A stretch of DNA of 52,843 nt from JBBSHJ01 sp038253135 (lineage in GTDB: Bacteria; Actinomycetota; Actinomycetes; Mycobacteriales; QHCD01): NCBI GenBank assembly GCA_038253135.1, contig JBBSHJ010000010.1, positions 1 through 52,843 of the forward strand, given 5' to 3'. Positions 1 to 8,812 of the stretch are shown one piece after another. The position numbers and the translations under genes are program-made. Position 1 is the first letter of the stretch, and every line of letters begins with the position of its first letter. Below the pieces are notes generated by a model. The model ran no database searches and was not told the DNA's origin. It saw only the letters and a program-made list of their open reading frames with translations.

Positions 1-325
1 ACGAGCATGCCGCCGCCGACCGCGCGGTCGGTCGCCTCGTCCACGACCATGAAACCCCGGTAGCGCGATCGCGGCGATGTGCGGGGGCAGATCATGACGC
101 CACGGGAGACGTCGACGTCGTCCCCCGAGCGCAGCGTCGTCACCGACATGGGCGGTTGCGCCTCGCTCACCGACCCGTCGGCGGTGTCGATGCCGGGGAT
201 CTCTGGTGAAACCGGACGGCAGCACCATGATGTCATCCCCCGGCTTGAGTACGCCGCCGGCGACCTGCCCGGCGTATCCGCGGTAGTCGTCGAACCGATC
301 CGACCTGGGGCGAGCCGTCTTGCAT
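1..325 (-). pseudogene. Decayed, internally deleted copy of cysN
   Basis: This stretch is a degraded duplicate of the intact cysN at 2163-3413. Bases 1-59 match the 3' end of cysN (about 2174-2234), and bases 76-318 match an internal part (about 2500-2735), so roughly 265 bp between them is missing. Within the second block, alignment by eye shows a one-base deletion near 85-90, an in-frame three-base insertion near 125-145 and a two-base deletion near 200, so no continuous reading frame remains. Similarity ends near 325. The fragment continues beyond the left window edge, so its full size is unknown. It cannot encode a working GTPase. Confidence 0.85.
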
Positions 326-377
326 CGTTGGCCCCAAGACATAGTCGTCCCAGTCGGCGCGCCGGGCCGCCAGCGCA

Positions 378-2003
378 CTAGAGGATCGTCACGACGTTTG
401 TCGTGGGTAGCCACAGCACGTTGCCGTACGGATCGGTGACCTTCAGCCGGTAGGTGTACGTCGCACCCGGGCTCAGACCGAGGTCGGTATGGCTCATTGC
501 CGGCATCGTCCAGAAGTTGGAATCCTGGTTGGTCGTGTAGATCGGGGTTGATGTTCCGGAGCGGTAGAGCGCGTAGGTCAGCGTCGCGTCGTCCTGGTCG
601 GACTGCGCCCGCCAGCTCACCTGCGCGGTTCCGGGTATCGACGAGGTGGCCGATGGCGCGCTTCCGTTGTACTGCGGGCCGCGTCTGTTCGGGGCAATCT
701 GGCGCGTGGCGAATCTGACCAAGCCCTGCTGCGCGACGCCGTTGACACTCGGGAACTCCCCGCCCAGAGCCACGTAGTTGCCGTTCCCCTTGACGCTCCA
801 CGCGGCCTGAGACTGCCCCGTGTAGCTTCCGATCGCCAGCACGGGATACCACTGCAGCATCGTGGAGTCGGGCACACCGTTGTAATTCCAACCGTAGGAG
901 TCGGGCCCGGTGTTGGTGCCGGTCGGATACGTAGTGAAGGCCAGCGCGTGGCGCTGATTGATCGACCTCGGACTGCTCTCCGGAAAGGCGCCGATCGGGC
1001 GGCAATCGTGCGCATGGCTCACGGTGTAGAGCACCTGACCGGACGGGTAGACGTCGTAGGTGTCGCCGTGGCAGTCGTTGACCCAGATGATGCCACCGGT
1101 ACCCGGATCGGTCGCGAAGGAACCCTCGAAGTTACCTGTCCCAAAGGCATAGCCCGACCCGTAGACCTGCGCGCCGTCGGTGGTCAAACTTGTGATGCCG
1201 CTCTTGGTGCCGCCGTCCCTAATAGTCCGGTTCGCAGCCCACACTTGAGTTGCACCGGTCGTCGCATCGACGGAGCCCATTGCGCTGGCGGCGACACCGT
1301 TCAGCGTGGTGAAGCTGCCGCCGACGATCACGCGAGAGTTGTCGGGCGCCATCACCATAGCCGCGACGTTGTTGTCATCGGCCTTCGGTGCCCACGGAAG
1401 CAAGGCACCCGTGACCGCGCTGAACGCCGACAGGCGAGTCCGGCCAACTCCGTTTGCAGTGAAGAAGCTGCCGCCGACGTAGACGGTGCCGGCGGTGACG
1501 GCGATCGCACGCACCCGGCCGGAGAGAGCAGGTGCGAACGTCGTGACGAGAGCTCCCGTCGCCGTACTGAAGGCGGCGATGTGGTTGCGCGCGATCCCGT
1601 CGACCGTGGTGAAATCGCCCCCGACGTAGACCCGCGACCGGTCCGGCGATACCGCCGCGACAAGACCCTGGCCGTTGAGGGAGTGGTTGAACGATGCGAC
1701 CCGGTTACCGGTCGTGATGTCATAGGCGAAGATGTTGCTCGCGGCGATCTCGCCCGACCCTCCGGCCGGCACGCCCGGCGGCCGCGCCTTGGTGAAGCTC
1801 CCGGTGGCGTAGACGGTGTTCCCTACGACAACCTGGCTCCACACCACACCGTTGATCTGCCAAGTGGGAAGCCCGTCCGCCGACACAGTGACAGGCGGAG
1901 GTGCCGTGGAGGCCGTGGCCGATGGGACGAGTGAGACGACGGTCAGCGACACCGCGAGCGCGATCGCGTTAAACCCGGCTAACCGCCTAGCAATGCGACT
2001 CAT
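378..2003 (-). CDS. Secreted beta-propeller repeat protein with C-terminal FN3-like domain
   Basis: This encodes a 541-residue exported protein of unknown function. Residues 1-31 form a signal peptide: a basic start, a hydrophobic stretch, then an AxA-like site before STAPPP. Residues about 40-430 hold propeller-like repeats of the type VYVGGxF...NGxxRxxLAAF..TGA, as in delta-60/DUF5122-like surface proteins. A conserved segment with NDCHGDTYD and GWNYNG follows. Residues 450-541 resemble a fibronectin type III fold ending in GATYTYRLKVTD. It is closely similar to the first half of the LamG protein at 36347-39391 but lacks the LamG domains. It lies between a cysN relic and intact cysN. A role at the cell surface, perhaps in carbohydrate binding, is inference. 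Confidence 0.8.
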   Translation of the reverse strand: MSRIARRLAGFNAIALAVSLTVVSLVPSATASTAPPPVTVSADGLPTWQINGVVWSQVVVGNTVYATGSFTKARPPGVPAGGSGEIAASNIFAYDITTGNRVASFNHSLNGQGLVAAVSPDRSRVYVGGDFTTVDGIARNHIAAFSTATGALVTTFAPALSGRVRAIAVTAGTVYVGGSFFTANGVGRTRLSAFSAVTGALLPWAPKADDNNVAAMVMAPDNSRVIVGGSFTTLNGVAASAMGSVDATTGATQVWAANRTIRDGGTKSGITSLTTDGAQVYGSGYAFGTGNFEGSFATDPGTGGIIWVNDCHGDTYDVYPSGQVLYTVSHAHDCRPIGAFPESSPRSINQRHALAFTTYPTGTNTGPDSYGWNYNGVPDSTMLQWYPVLAIGSYTGQSQAAWSVKGNGNYVALGGEFPSVNGVAQQGLVRFATRQIAPNRRGPQYNGSAPSATSSIPGTAQVSWRAQSDQDDATLTYALYRSGTSTPIYTTNQDSNFWTMPAMSHTDLGLSPGATYTYRLKVTDPYGNVLWLPTTNVVTIL

Positions 2004-2162
2004 TCTGTCCTCGGGCTCGTATGGCCGCGGCCAGCGGACTGATGGACCGCGACCAGTTGGGCATGATCAAACCCGCACTCGGCGTCCGACCGATTAGCTT
2101 TCACATCAGCATTGTGCCGTGGAAGGTGTCCCCGCGTACGGGGAATGGAGAAGTCCGCGGGA

Positions 2163-3413
2163 CTAGGCCTGGCCGACGATCATGCCGGCGCCGACGGTAC
2201 GGTTGGTCGCCTCGTCCACGACGATGAAGCCCCCGGTGGTGCGGTTGCGCCGGTAGGCGTCGCTGAAGAGCGGCTGCGTCGTACGCAGCTTGACCCGGCC
2301 GATCTCGTTGAGCGCCAGGCTCTCGGCCGACTCGTCTCGGTGCAGCGTGTTGACATCCAGGCGGTAGTCGAGCTCGCGGACCACCGCCCGCGCCGTGCGG
2401 CTGGTGTGCTTGACGAAGTACTTGCCCCGCAGCTGCATCGGCCGATCGTCCATCCAGCAGATCATGGCGTCGATGTCCTGCGACGAGTCCGGCGCGTTGT
2501 GCGGGCGGCAGATCATGTCACCGCGGGAGACGTCGATGTCGTCCTCGAGCCGCAACGTCACCGACATGGGCGGGTAGGCCTCGGTCACCGGGCCGTCGGC
2601 GGTGTCGATGCCGGCGATCCTGGTGGTGAAGCCGGACGGCAGCACCATGACCTCATCGCCCGGCTTGAGTACGCCGCCGGCGACCTGCCCGGCGTACCCC
2701 CGATAGTCGTGGAACCGATCCGACTTGGGCCGGATGACGTACTGCACCGGGAAGCGTACGTCGACCAGGTTGCGGTCACTGGCCACGTGCACGTTCTCGA
2801 GGTGGTGCAGCAGCGACGAGCCGTCGTACCACGGCATCGCCGACGAGCGGTCCACGACGTTGTCACCTTTGAGCGCGGAGATCGGGATGACCGCGAGGTC
2901 GGAGATGTCGAGCTTGGTGGCGAAGGCGGTGAACTCGGCCTTGACCTTCTCATAGATGCCCTGGTCATAGCCGACCAAATCCATCTTGTTGATGCACAGC
3001 ACGAGGTGCGGCACTCGCAGCAGGGTCGCGAGGAAGGCGTGCCGCCGGCTCTGCTCGAGCAGACCGTGCCGGGCGTCGACCAGGATGATCGCGAGGTTGG
3101 CGGTCGAGGCGCCGGTCACCATGTTCCGGGTGTATTGGATGTGCCCGGGGGTGTCGGCGATGATGAATTTGCGCTTCGGCGTCGCGAAATAGCGGTAGGC
3201 GACGTCGATCGTGATGCCCTGTTCCCGCTCGGCGCGCAGCCCGTCGGTGAGCAGGGCGAGGTCGGTGTACTCCGTGCCGCGGGCGACACTGGAGCGCTCG
3301 ACCGCCTCGAGCTGATCCTCGAAGATGGCCTTGGAGTCGAAGAGCAACCGGCCGATGAGCGTGCTCTTGCCGTCATCGACGGATCCGGCGGTCGCGAAGC
3401 GCAGCAGGTCCAT
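2163..3413 (-). CDS. cysN: Sulfate adenylyltransferase GTPase subunit CysN
   Basis: This is the regulatory GTPase of ATP sulfurylase. With CysD it forms adenosine 5'-phosphosulfate (APS) from ATP and sulfate in the cytosol, with GTP hydrolysis driving the reaction. The 416-residue protein has the G1 loop GSVDDGKS (10-17), DTPGH (87-91) and NKMD (142-145), then the beta-barrel domains of the translation-factor GTPase superfamily. It has no fused APS kinase (CysC) domain, unlike many actinobacterial CysNC proteins. The ATG directly follows the TAA stop of cysD, so the two are translationally coupled. A decayed second copy lies at 1-325. Confidence 0.95.
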   Translation of the reverse strand: MDLLRFATAGSVDDGKSTLIGRLLFDSKAIFEDQLEAVERSSVARGTEYTDLALLTDGLRAEREQGITIDVAYRYFATPKRKFIIADTPGHIQYTRNMVTGASTANLAIILVDARHGLLEQSRRHAFLATLLRVPHLVLCINKMDLVGYDQGIYEKVKAEFTAFATKLDISDLAVIPISALKGDNVVDRSSAMPWYDGSSLLHHLENVHVASDRNLVDVRFPVQYVIRPKSDRFHDYRGYAGQVAGGVLKPGDEVMVLPSGFTTRIAGIDTADGPVTEAYPPMSVTLRLEDDIDVSRGDMICRPHNAPDSSQDIDAMICWMDDRPMQLRGKYFVKHTSRTARAVVRELDYRLDVNTLHRDESAESLALNEIGRVKLRTTQPLFSDAYRRNRTTGGFIVVDEATNRTVGAGMIVGQA

Positions 3414-4343
3414 TTAGAAGTAGCCCTCTTTCTTGCGGTCTTCCATCGCGGCCTCGCTGGCCCGGTCATCGGCGCGGGTGGCGCCGCGCTCGGTGATGCG
3501 GGTAGCGGCGACCTCGGCGATGATCGCGGCGACCGTCGAGGCCGTTGACTCGACGGCGCCGGTGCAGCTCATGTCACCGACGGTGCGGTAGCGCACGGTC
3601 GCCTCGAAGAGCTGCTCCTCCTCGTCCCGCTGCACGAACGGGCTGTCGGAGAGCAGGATGCCGTCGCGGGCGAAGACCGTTCGCCGGTGGGAGAAGTAGA
3701 TCGCCGGGATCTCCAGCTCCTCGCGGTCGACGTAGTCCCAGATGTCCAGCTCGGTCCAGTTGGAGATCGGGAAGACCCGGATGCTCTCGCCCCGGCGTAC
3801 CCGCGCGTTGTAGAGCGACCACAGCTCGGGCCGCTGGTTCTTCGGGTCCCACTGGCCGAATTCGTCCCGGAAGGAGAAGATCCGCTCCTTGGCGCGGGCC
3901 TTCTCCTCATCGCGGCGGGCCCCGCCGAACAGCGCGTCGAAGCCGTGCTCCTCGACCGCATCGAGCAGGGTGGTCGTCTGCAGCTTGTTGCGGCTGGCGA
4001 AGCGCCCGGTCTCCTCGGCCACCCGGCCGGCATCGATCGAGTCCTGCACCGAGGCCACCACCAGCCGCACGCCGAGCTGGGCCACCCGCCGGTCGCGGAA
4101 GTCGATCGCCTCCGGGAAGTTGTGCCCGGTGTCGACGTGCATCACCGGGAACGGGATCTTGGCCGGCCAGAACGCCTTCTCGGCCAGCCGCAGCATGACG
4201 ATCGAGTCCTTGCCGCCGGAGAAGAGCAGCACCGGCCGCTCGAACTCCGCCGCCACTTCGCGGAAGATGTGGATCGACTCCGCCTCGAGCAGGTCGAGCT
4301 GGGAGAGCCGGTAGTCGGTCACGGGGATCGTCTCGGTCATCAA
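3414..4343 (-). CDS. cysD: Sulfate adenylyltransferase catalytic subunit CysD
   Basis: This is the ATP pyrophosphatase subunit that adenylates sulfate, in complex with CysN. The 309-residue length is typical. The PP-loop SGGKDS is at residues 42-47, and the family segments GGARRDEEKARAKER and ISNWTELDIWDY are present. The C-terminus ends in KKEGYF, the usual CysD tail. It abuts cysN with no spacing and follows cysQ by 53 bases on the same strand, so cysQ-cysD-cysN is probably one operon. The gene starts MMTET; the second ATG could equally be used. Confidence 0.95.
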   Translation of the reverse strand: MMTETIPVTDYRLSQLDLLEAESIHIFREVAAEFERPVLLFSGGKDSIVMLRLAEKAFWPAKIPFPVMHVDTGHNFPEAIDFRDRRVAQLGVRLVVASVQDSIDAGRVAEETGRFASRNKLQTTTLLDAVEEHGFDALFGGARRDEEKARAKERIFSFRDEFGQWDPKNQRPELWSLYNARVRRGESIRVFPISNWTELDIWDYVDREELEIPAIYFSHRRTVFARDGILLSDSPFVQRDEEEQLFEATVRYRTVGDMSCTGAVESTASTVAAIIAEVAATRITERGATRADDRASEAAMEDRKKEGYF

Positions 4344-4396
4344 GCCTCGTTCAGGTTCGTTGCGGTCACCGTCGCCACAGTCCTTATAGCCACAAT

Positions 4397-5176
4397 CTAC
4401 GGAGCCGCCGGCGCGGGTACGCCGCGCACGATCGGCTCCATGAGTTCACGCCTGCAGACAACCAGGTCTGGTAGATAGGGATTCGGTTGATTGTACTTCG
4501 GAGCGGTGCCGTCCAGGCGCGCGACGGCGACGGACGCCGCGAGCGCCACCGCCACCGGCGCGGCGGAGTCCCACTCGTACTGTCCTCCGGCGTGCACGTA
4601 GGCATCCACCTCGCCCCGGACGACCGCCGCGACCTTCGCGCCGGCCGACCCCATCGGCACCAGCTCCGCCGGCAGCCGCTCGGCCAGGCCGGTGACCAGC
4701 TCCGGCGCCCGGCTGCGGCTCACGGCCAGCCGCCACGGCCCGGCCCGGTGCACCGGTGGCGGGGGTGGCTCATCGGTCGCGAGCACCAACCCGGCAACGC
4801 CCTGCGCCGGCAGCGCCACCGCGCCGGCCACGATCGCGCCGGCCCGCCAGAGCGCCACATGCACGGCCCAGTCGGTGCGTCCCTCCTCGGCGAATTCGCG
4901 GGTCCCGTCCAGCGGGTCGATGATCCACACCCGCGTGGCCCGGAGCCGGGCCGGGTCGTCGACGGCCTCCTCGGACAGCACCGCGTCGTCGGGACGCTCC
5001 TCGGCGAGCCGGCGGGCCAGCAGCTCCTGCGCGGTCTTGTCGCCGAGAGCGCGCAGCGCCGCCGCGTCGGCGAAGCCCTCCCGCGCGCGTACGTCGCGCA
5101 GCAGCCGCCCGGCCTCCTCAGCGAGCCGGCGCGCCAGCGCGTGATCGGCGGGGTCGGCCTCGGCGGTCTGGGGCAT
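4397..5176 (-). CDS. cysQ: 3'(2'),5'-bisphosphate nucleotidase CysQ
   Basis: This is an inositol-monophosphatase-fold enzyme expected to hydrolyse 3'-phosphoadenosine 5'-phosphate (PAP), the by-product of PAPS-dependent sulfation and reduction. Of its 259 residues, the metal-binding SEE is at 68-70, the signature DPLDGT at 87-92 and the distal WDSAAP near the C-terminus. The frame is open upstream, but ATG 5176 is chosen because AAGGAG precedes it at good spacing and the upstream reading is not conserved-looking. It leads the cysQ-cysD-cysN cluster. Activity on fructose-1,6-bisphosphate or inositol phosphates is possible in this family. Confidence 0.9.
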   Translation of the reverse strand: MPQTAEADPADHALARRLAEEAGRLLRDVRAREGFADAAALRALGDKTAQELLARRLAEERPDDAVLSEEAVDDPARLRATRVWIIDPLDGTREFAEEGRTDWAVHVALWRAGAIVAGAVALPAQGVAGLVLATDEPPPPPVHRAGPWRLAVSRSRAPELVTGLAERLPAELVPMGSAGAKVAAVVRGEVDAYVHAGGQYEWDSAAPVAVALAASVAVARLDGTAPKYNQPNPYLPDLVVCRRELMEPIVRGVPAPAAP

Positions 5177-5307
5177 GCGGGTCCGCTCCTTGGCGTGGGT
5201 CAGCGGTGCGGCGATCGGGCGTCGGGCGCTGAACGCCGGTCGGGTGGCGTGGTGCTGGTGCCGCGACGGGCGGTACGGATAGCTGGTCGAGTTCGCGTGC
5301 GGCGAGC

Positions 5308-6819
5308 TCAGTAGGCCCCTTCGGATCGCAGCACCGCAAAGACCGTACGCCACAGAATGACCAGATCGAGAGCCAATGACCAGTTCTCGACGTACCGCAG
5401 ATCGATCCGCTCGCTCTCGGCCCAGGTCAGGTCCGCGCGGCCACTGACCTGCCACAGGCCGGTCATGCCGGGCTGTACGGCGAGCCGGCGGCGGACGTCG
5501 AAGCCGTATTGGTCGACCTCATGCTGCAACGCCGGACGTGGACCGACCAGCGACATGTCGCCCTTGAGGACGTTGATCAGCTGGGGCAGCTCGTCGAGGG
5601 AGTAGTGCCGGAGCTTGTGCCCGAGCCGGGTGATCCGCGGATCGTCCTCGATCTTGAACAGGACGCCCGCACCGTGCTTGTTCTGCTCCTGCAGCCCGGC
5701 CAGTCGCGCCTCGGCGTCGACGAACATGGAGCGGAATTTCAGCATCTTGAACGGCTGGCCGTTGCGGCCGACGCGTTCCTGCCGGAAGGTTGCCGGCCCG
5801 TCGCTGTCCAGCCGCACGGCGATGGCGATCGCCAGCAGCAGCGGAGAGAAGACCAGCAACGCCATCGCGGCGACCACCCGGTCGAAGACCGTCTTGGCCA
5901 GCCGCCGGCCGCCGGAGAAGCTCGGGTGCTCGACGTGCAGCAGCGGCAGCCCGTCGACGGGCCGTACCGAGATCCGCGGGCCGGTCACGTCCATGAGGGC
6001 CGGGGCGACGACGAGGTCGACCCTGGTCGTTTCCAACCCCCACGCCATCCGGCGCAGCTGCACCGAGTCGATTTCCGGGCAGCCCAGGACTGCCACGGTG
6101 TCGGCCTCTGCGGCGCGCGCGGCCGCCGGGACCCGGTCGAAGTCGCCGAAGACCGGCAAGCCGTCGGCGCCATCGGCGCTGCCCGTCAGCGTGTCCCCGC
6201 TGTACCCGGGCGGCAGGCACGCGCCGACCACCTGCATGCCGTGGTAGCGCTGGCGGTGCAGCTGGGTTGCCAACGCCACGACGCCTTCCTCGTGCCCGAC
6301 CAGCATCACGCGGCGCATCAACCGCCCCTGCCGCACCCTGACGCGATGCACCCATTTACGCGCCACATAGCGGGCGAGCAGATCGCCGAGCGTCATCATC
6401 GGCAGCGCGACCAGGACATAGCCCCGGGCCACGTCGAGCCGGAACGCGTAGGACACGAGCGCGACCCCGGCGGTCAGGATCAGGCCGCAGAAGAGCACCC
6501 GTCGGAACTCCTCGGCACCAACGAAAAGGAACCGCGGCTCGAAGGCGCGCACCAGCGCGGCGGTGGCGATCCATGCCACCGGGAGCGCGACGCTGAAGAG
6601 CAGGTAGCCGTCCACCCGCGCGTTGGGATTGTCGGTGCCGAAGCGGATGAGGTACGCCGCGACGGCGGCACCGAGCGCGATGACCGAATCGATTGCGAGC
6701 AACAGCGTGACGTAGCGGCGCTCCCACCGCCGGTTCGCCGGCGCCGAGGTGCGCAGTCGAAGCCCGTCGTGTTCGAGCGCGGCACCCTCAGCGAAGTTGA
6801 AGGGCTCAACCGTGGTCAT
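5308..6819 (-). CDS. Polyprenyl-phosphate sugar phosphotransferase for exopolysaccharide
   Basis: This membrane enzyme starts a polysaccharide repeat unit by moving a sugar-1-phosphate onto undecaprenyl phosphate. The N-terminal half has about four or five membrane segments and a Rossmann-like CoA-binding-type domain. The C-terminal bacterial sugar transferase domain shows KTVFDRVVAAMALLVFSPLL, then RVGRNGQPFKMLKFRSM, LRHYSLDELPQLINVLKGDM and SLVGPRPAL. The start MTTVEPF at 6819 gives 503 residues, the usual length; the frame is open to 6948 and no strong ribosome site marks either start. The stop is 131 bases before cysQ. The sugar specificity cannot be read from the sequence. Confidence 0.88.
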   Translation of the reverse strand: MTTVEPFNFAEGAALEHDGLRLRTSAPANRRWERRYVTLLLAIDSVIALGAAVAAYLIRFGTDNPNARVDGYLLFSVALPVAWIATAALVRAFEPRFLFVGAEEFRRVLFCGLILTAGVALVSYAFRLDVARGYVLVALPMMTLGDLLARYVARKWVHRVRVRQGRLMRRVMLVGHEEGVVALATQLHRQRYHGMQVVGACLPPGYSGDTLTGSADGADGLPVFGDFDRVPAAARAAEADTVAVLGCPEIDSVQLRRMAWGLETTRVDLVVAPALMDVTGPRISVRPVDGLPLLHVEHPSFSGGRRLAKTVFDRVVAAMALLVFSPLLLAIAIAVRLDSDGPATFRQERVGRNGQPFKMLKFRSMFVDAEARLAGLQEQNKHGAGVLFKIEDDPRITRLGHKLRHYSLDELPQLINVLKGDMSLVGPRPALQHEVDQYGFDVRRRLAVQPGMTGLWQVSGRADLTWAESERIDLRYVENWSLALDLVILWRTVFAVLRSEGAY

Positions 6820-7278
6820 CGGCCGCGCCCGGGTGCTGCCCGCCGAGCCACGCCCGCTTCCGGATGCGCTTGCGTCGCCCCGGTCGGGCAAATGTCGTCC
6901 TGCCACCCCATGCCAAACCCCCACCACCGCTATGCACCGCCAGCGCACCGAGTTGGCGCTCTGGCCATAGCTCGCCGGTCCGTCCGGCCTCGGCGCATCC
7001 GCCGTCGGCCGGCCGCAACCGGAACATCGAGGCGGTCACTTGGCGCCGCTCTACGCTCGTGTAGTTGCGAAAAAAGTAGTTGTTCAGCGAGCTATCTGAT
7101 TACGGACAGTAGCAGCACGGTTCGGGTTCATGTGGTGGATCCTCAATCTCCATCGAGCGTTCACGCTCAATTCGGTTGACCGCCTGGGACGACGTGTCGA
7201 GATCCTCCGACGAACGGCCACTGAACGTGACGGAGCCCTGCCCGAGCCGCCCAGGACACTGCGACCGCCGGCCGGCGC
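6820..7278. other. Intergenic region upstream of the sugar transferase gene
   Basis: No convincing gene is seen in these 459 bases between the sugar transferase start and the end of pth. Part of it is unusually AT-rich for this genome (about 7065-7110, with a run of six A and the segment CTGATTACGGACAG). The minus-strand promoter of the sugar transferase probably lies there, but I could not fix a -35/-10 pair. Open frames across it lack ribosome sites and family features. Confidence 0.5.
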
Positions 7279-7866
7279 TCAGCTGTTGAAGCTCTGCTGC
7301 GCGGCCTCGAGCCCTGAGTCGATCAGCGCCTCGACGGCGTCGGCGGCGCGCTCCAGCACCGGCGGGAGTTCGCGGCGCTCGGCGGCGCCGAAATCATGCA
7401 AGACGTAATCGGCCGGATCCTGGCGACCCGGCGGGCGTCCGATCCCCATCCGCACGCGGTAGTAGTCCTGGCTGCCCAACGCTTGCGACACCGACCGCAG
7501 ACCGTTGTGCCCACCCTCGCCGCCGCCGCGTTTGAGCCGCAGCCGACCGAAGTCGATGTCGAGCTCGTCGTGCACGATGACGAGCCGTGCAACATCGACC
7601 CGGTAGTAGGAGCGAACCGCCGCGACCGGCGCACCGCTCTCGTTCATGAAGGCGCGTGGGATGGCGAGCGTCACTGGGCGCCCGCCGATCCGTACGTCGG
7701 CCACATCGGCAAGCCCGCGGGCCGCCCGCGAGCGCAGCGCCTGCAGCCGCGCGGCGTACCGCTTGGCCAGGACGTCGGCCACCATCGCTCCGGCGTTGTG
7801 CCGGTTACCGGCGTACCGCAGGCCCGGGTTGCCGAGCCCGACGACACACCAGCGCTCGTCGGTCAG
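7279..7866 (-). CDS. pth: Peptidyl-tRNA hydrolase, probable CTG start
   Basis: This enzyme releases peptides from peptidyl-tRNAs dropped by ribosomes. The family core is intact: VVGLGNPGLRYAGNRHNAG with the catalytic His, FMNESGAPV, the HDELD segment with the catalytic Asp, and KRGGGEGGHNGLRS. An internal ATG at 7785 would cut off the catalytic His, so translation must begin upstream. No ATG, GTG or TTG occurs in frame between the rplY stop and the VVGLGNPG motif, or in the codons I read just upstream. The best candidate is a CTG at 7866 overlapping the rplY stop as CTGA, giving MTDERWCVVGLGNPG and 195 residues. Coupling to rplY translation would then supply initiation. Confidence 0.88.
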   Translation of the reverse strand: MTDERWCVVGLGNPGLRYAGNRHNAGAMVADVLAKRYAARLQALRSRAARGLADVADVRIGGRPVTLAIPRAFMNESGAPVAAVRSYYRVDVARLVIVHDELDIDFGRLRLKRGGGEGGHNGLRSVSQALGSQDYYRVRMGIGRPPGRQDPADYVLHDFGAAERRELPPVLERAADAVEALIDSGLEAAQQSFNS

Positions 7867-8573
7867 GACTCGTCCGCGGAGTCGCCACCCTCGCCCGGGT
7901 CCTCGGCGCCCTCGGTCGGCTCCTCGGCACCCTCGGCCGGCTCGGCGGCCTCTTCGTGCTCGATACCCGCCTCTGCCTCGGCCTCGGCCAGCTCGGCCTC
8001 CAGCGCTTCGGCGGTCGGAGCGGCCTGGATGCCGACCAGGAGCTGGTCGGGCTCGGTGATCAGGCTGCTGCCGGTCGGCAGGGCGACGTCGCCCGCAAGG
8101 ATCTGGTCGCCGACGCCGAGACCCTCGACGCTCACCTCGACACCGTCCGGCAGGTGGGTCGCCTCGGCCTCCACGGACAGCACCGTGAGCTCGTGGTTGA
8201 CCACGGTGTCCGGTCGCGCCTCTCCGACGTAGGTGATCGGGATCTCGACCGTGACCTTCTCGCCCCGACGGACCATCAGCAGGTCGACGTGCTCGATGAA
8301 GCCCTTGATCACATCGCGCTGCACCGCCTTGGCCAGTGCCAGCTGATCACCTGCCGGCAGTGCCAGGGTGAGCAGCGCGTTCGGGTTCTTCAGCGCCAGC
8401 ATCAGCTGGTGACCGGGCAGGGAGACGTGCTGCGGATCCTCACCGTGGCCGTAGATGACGCCGGGGACGCGCCCGTCGCGGCGCAGCCGGCGGGCCGGGC
8501 CCTTGCCGAACTCGGTCCGGACGTCAGCTGCGATGTGCAGCTGGTCGGTGTCGTGCGCTGTCTTCTGCGCCAT
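7863..8573 (-). CDS. rplY: 50S ribosomal protein bL25, CTC form
   Basis: This is the 5S rRNA-binding ribosomal protein of the longer CTC/TL5 type. The N-terminal domain (about residues 8-95) contains EFGKGPARRLRRDGRVPGVIYG. The second domain, about 100-190, contains VEIPITYVGEARPDTVVNHEL. A glutamate- and alanine-rich acidic tail fills the last 45 residues, as is common in actinobacteria. ATG 8573 (MAQKT) is preceded by GAGGAG; the frame is open further upstream but without support. The stop overlaps the start of pth, an arrangement widely kept in this phylum. Confidence 0.95.
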   Translation of the reverse strand: MAQKTAHDTDQLHIAADVRTEFGKGPARRLRRDGRVPGVIYGHGEDPQHVSLPGHQLMLALKNPNALLTLALPAGDQLALAKAVQRDVIKGFIEHVDLLMVRRGEKVTVEIPITYVGEARPDTVVNHELTVLSVEAEATHLPDGVEVSVEGLGVGDQILAGDVALPTGSSLITEPDQLLVGIQAAPTAEALEAELAEAEAEAGIEHEEAAEPAEGAEEPTEGAEDPGEGGDSADES

Positions 8574-8812
8574 CGTGGCTTCTCCTCGGTACGGCGTCGC
8601 GCTGCGACAGCGCGGGCGGGGATGTCGGGTCCGGCCGAACCACAGACACGGCCGCCTCGAGGAGGCCAACGCGGTCCGTCGATCACGGAGCCGTCGGTCC
8701 TCGCGGACCGCGCTCCCTCGCCGGGCAACCGGCTCAGCCTACCCGCCGCCGTTACCGCGACCCAAACCCAGCCGGTGCGCAGCGCGGCTGGGCCGACGCT
8801 GGGATGCGGCGC

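Noticed and set aside
2112..3548. Long plus-strand frame antisense to cysN and cysD
   Set aside because: Arg/Val/Gly/Asp-rich shadow typical of high-GC antisense frames; the minus strand carries clear CysN motifs.
5118..5339. GTG-started minus-strand frame beginning with two cysteine codons ahead of cysQ, like a cysteine leader peptide
   Set aside because: The frame starts inside the sugar transferase gene, has no ribosome site, does not stop as a short leader would, and overlaps cysQ in another frame.
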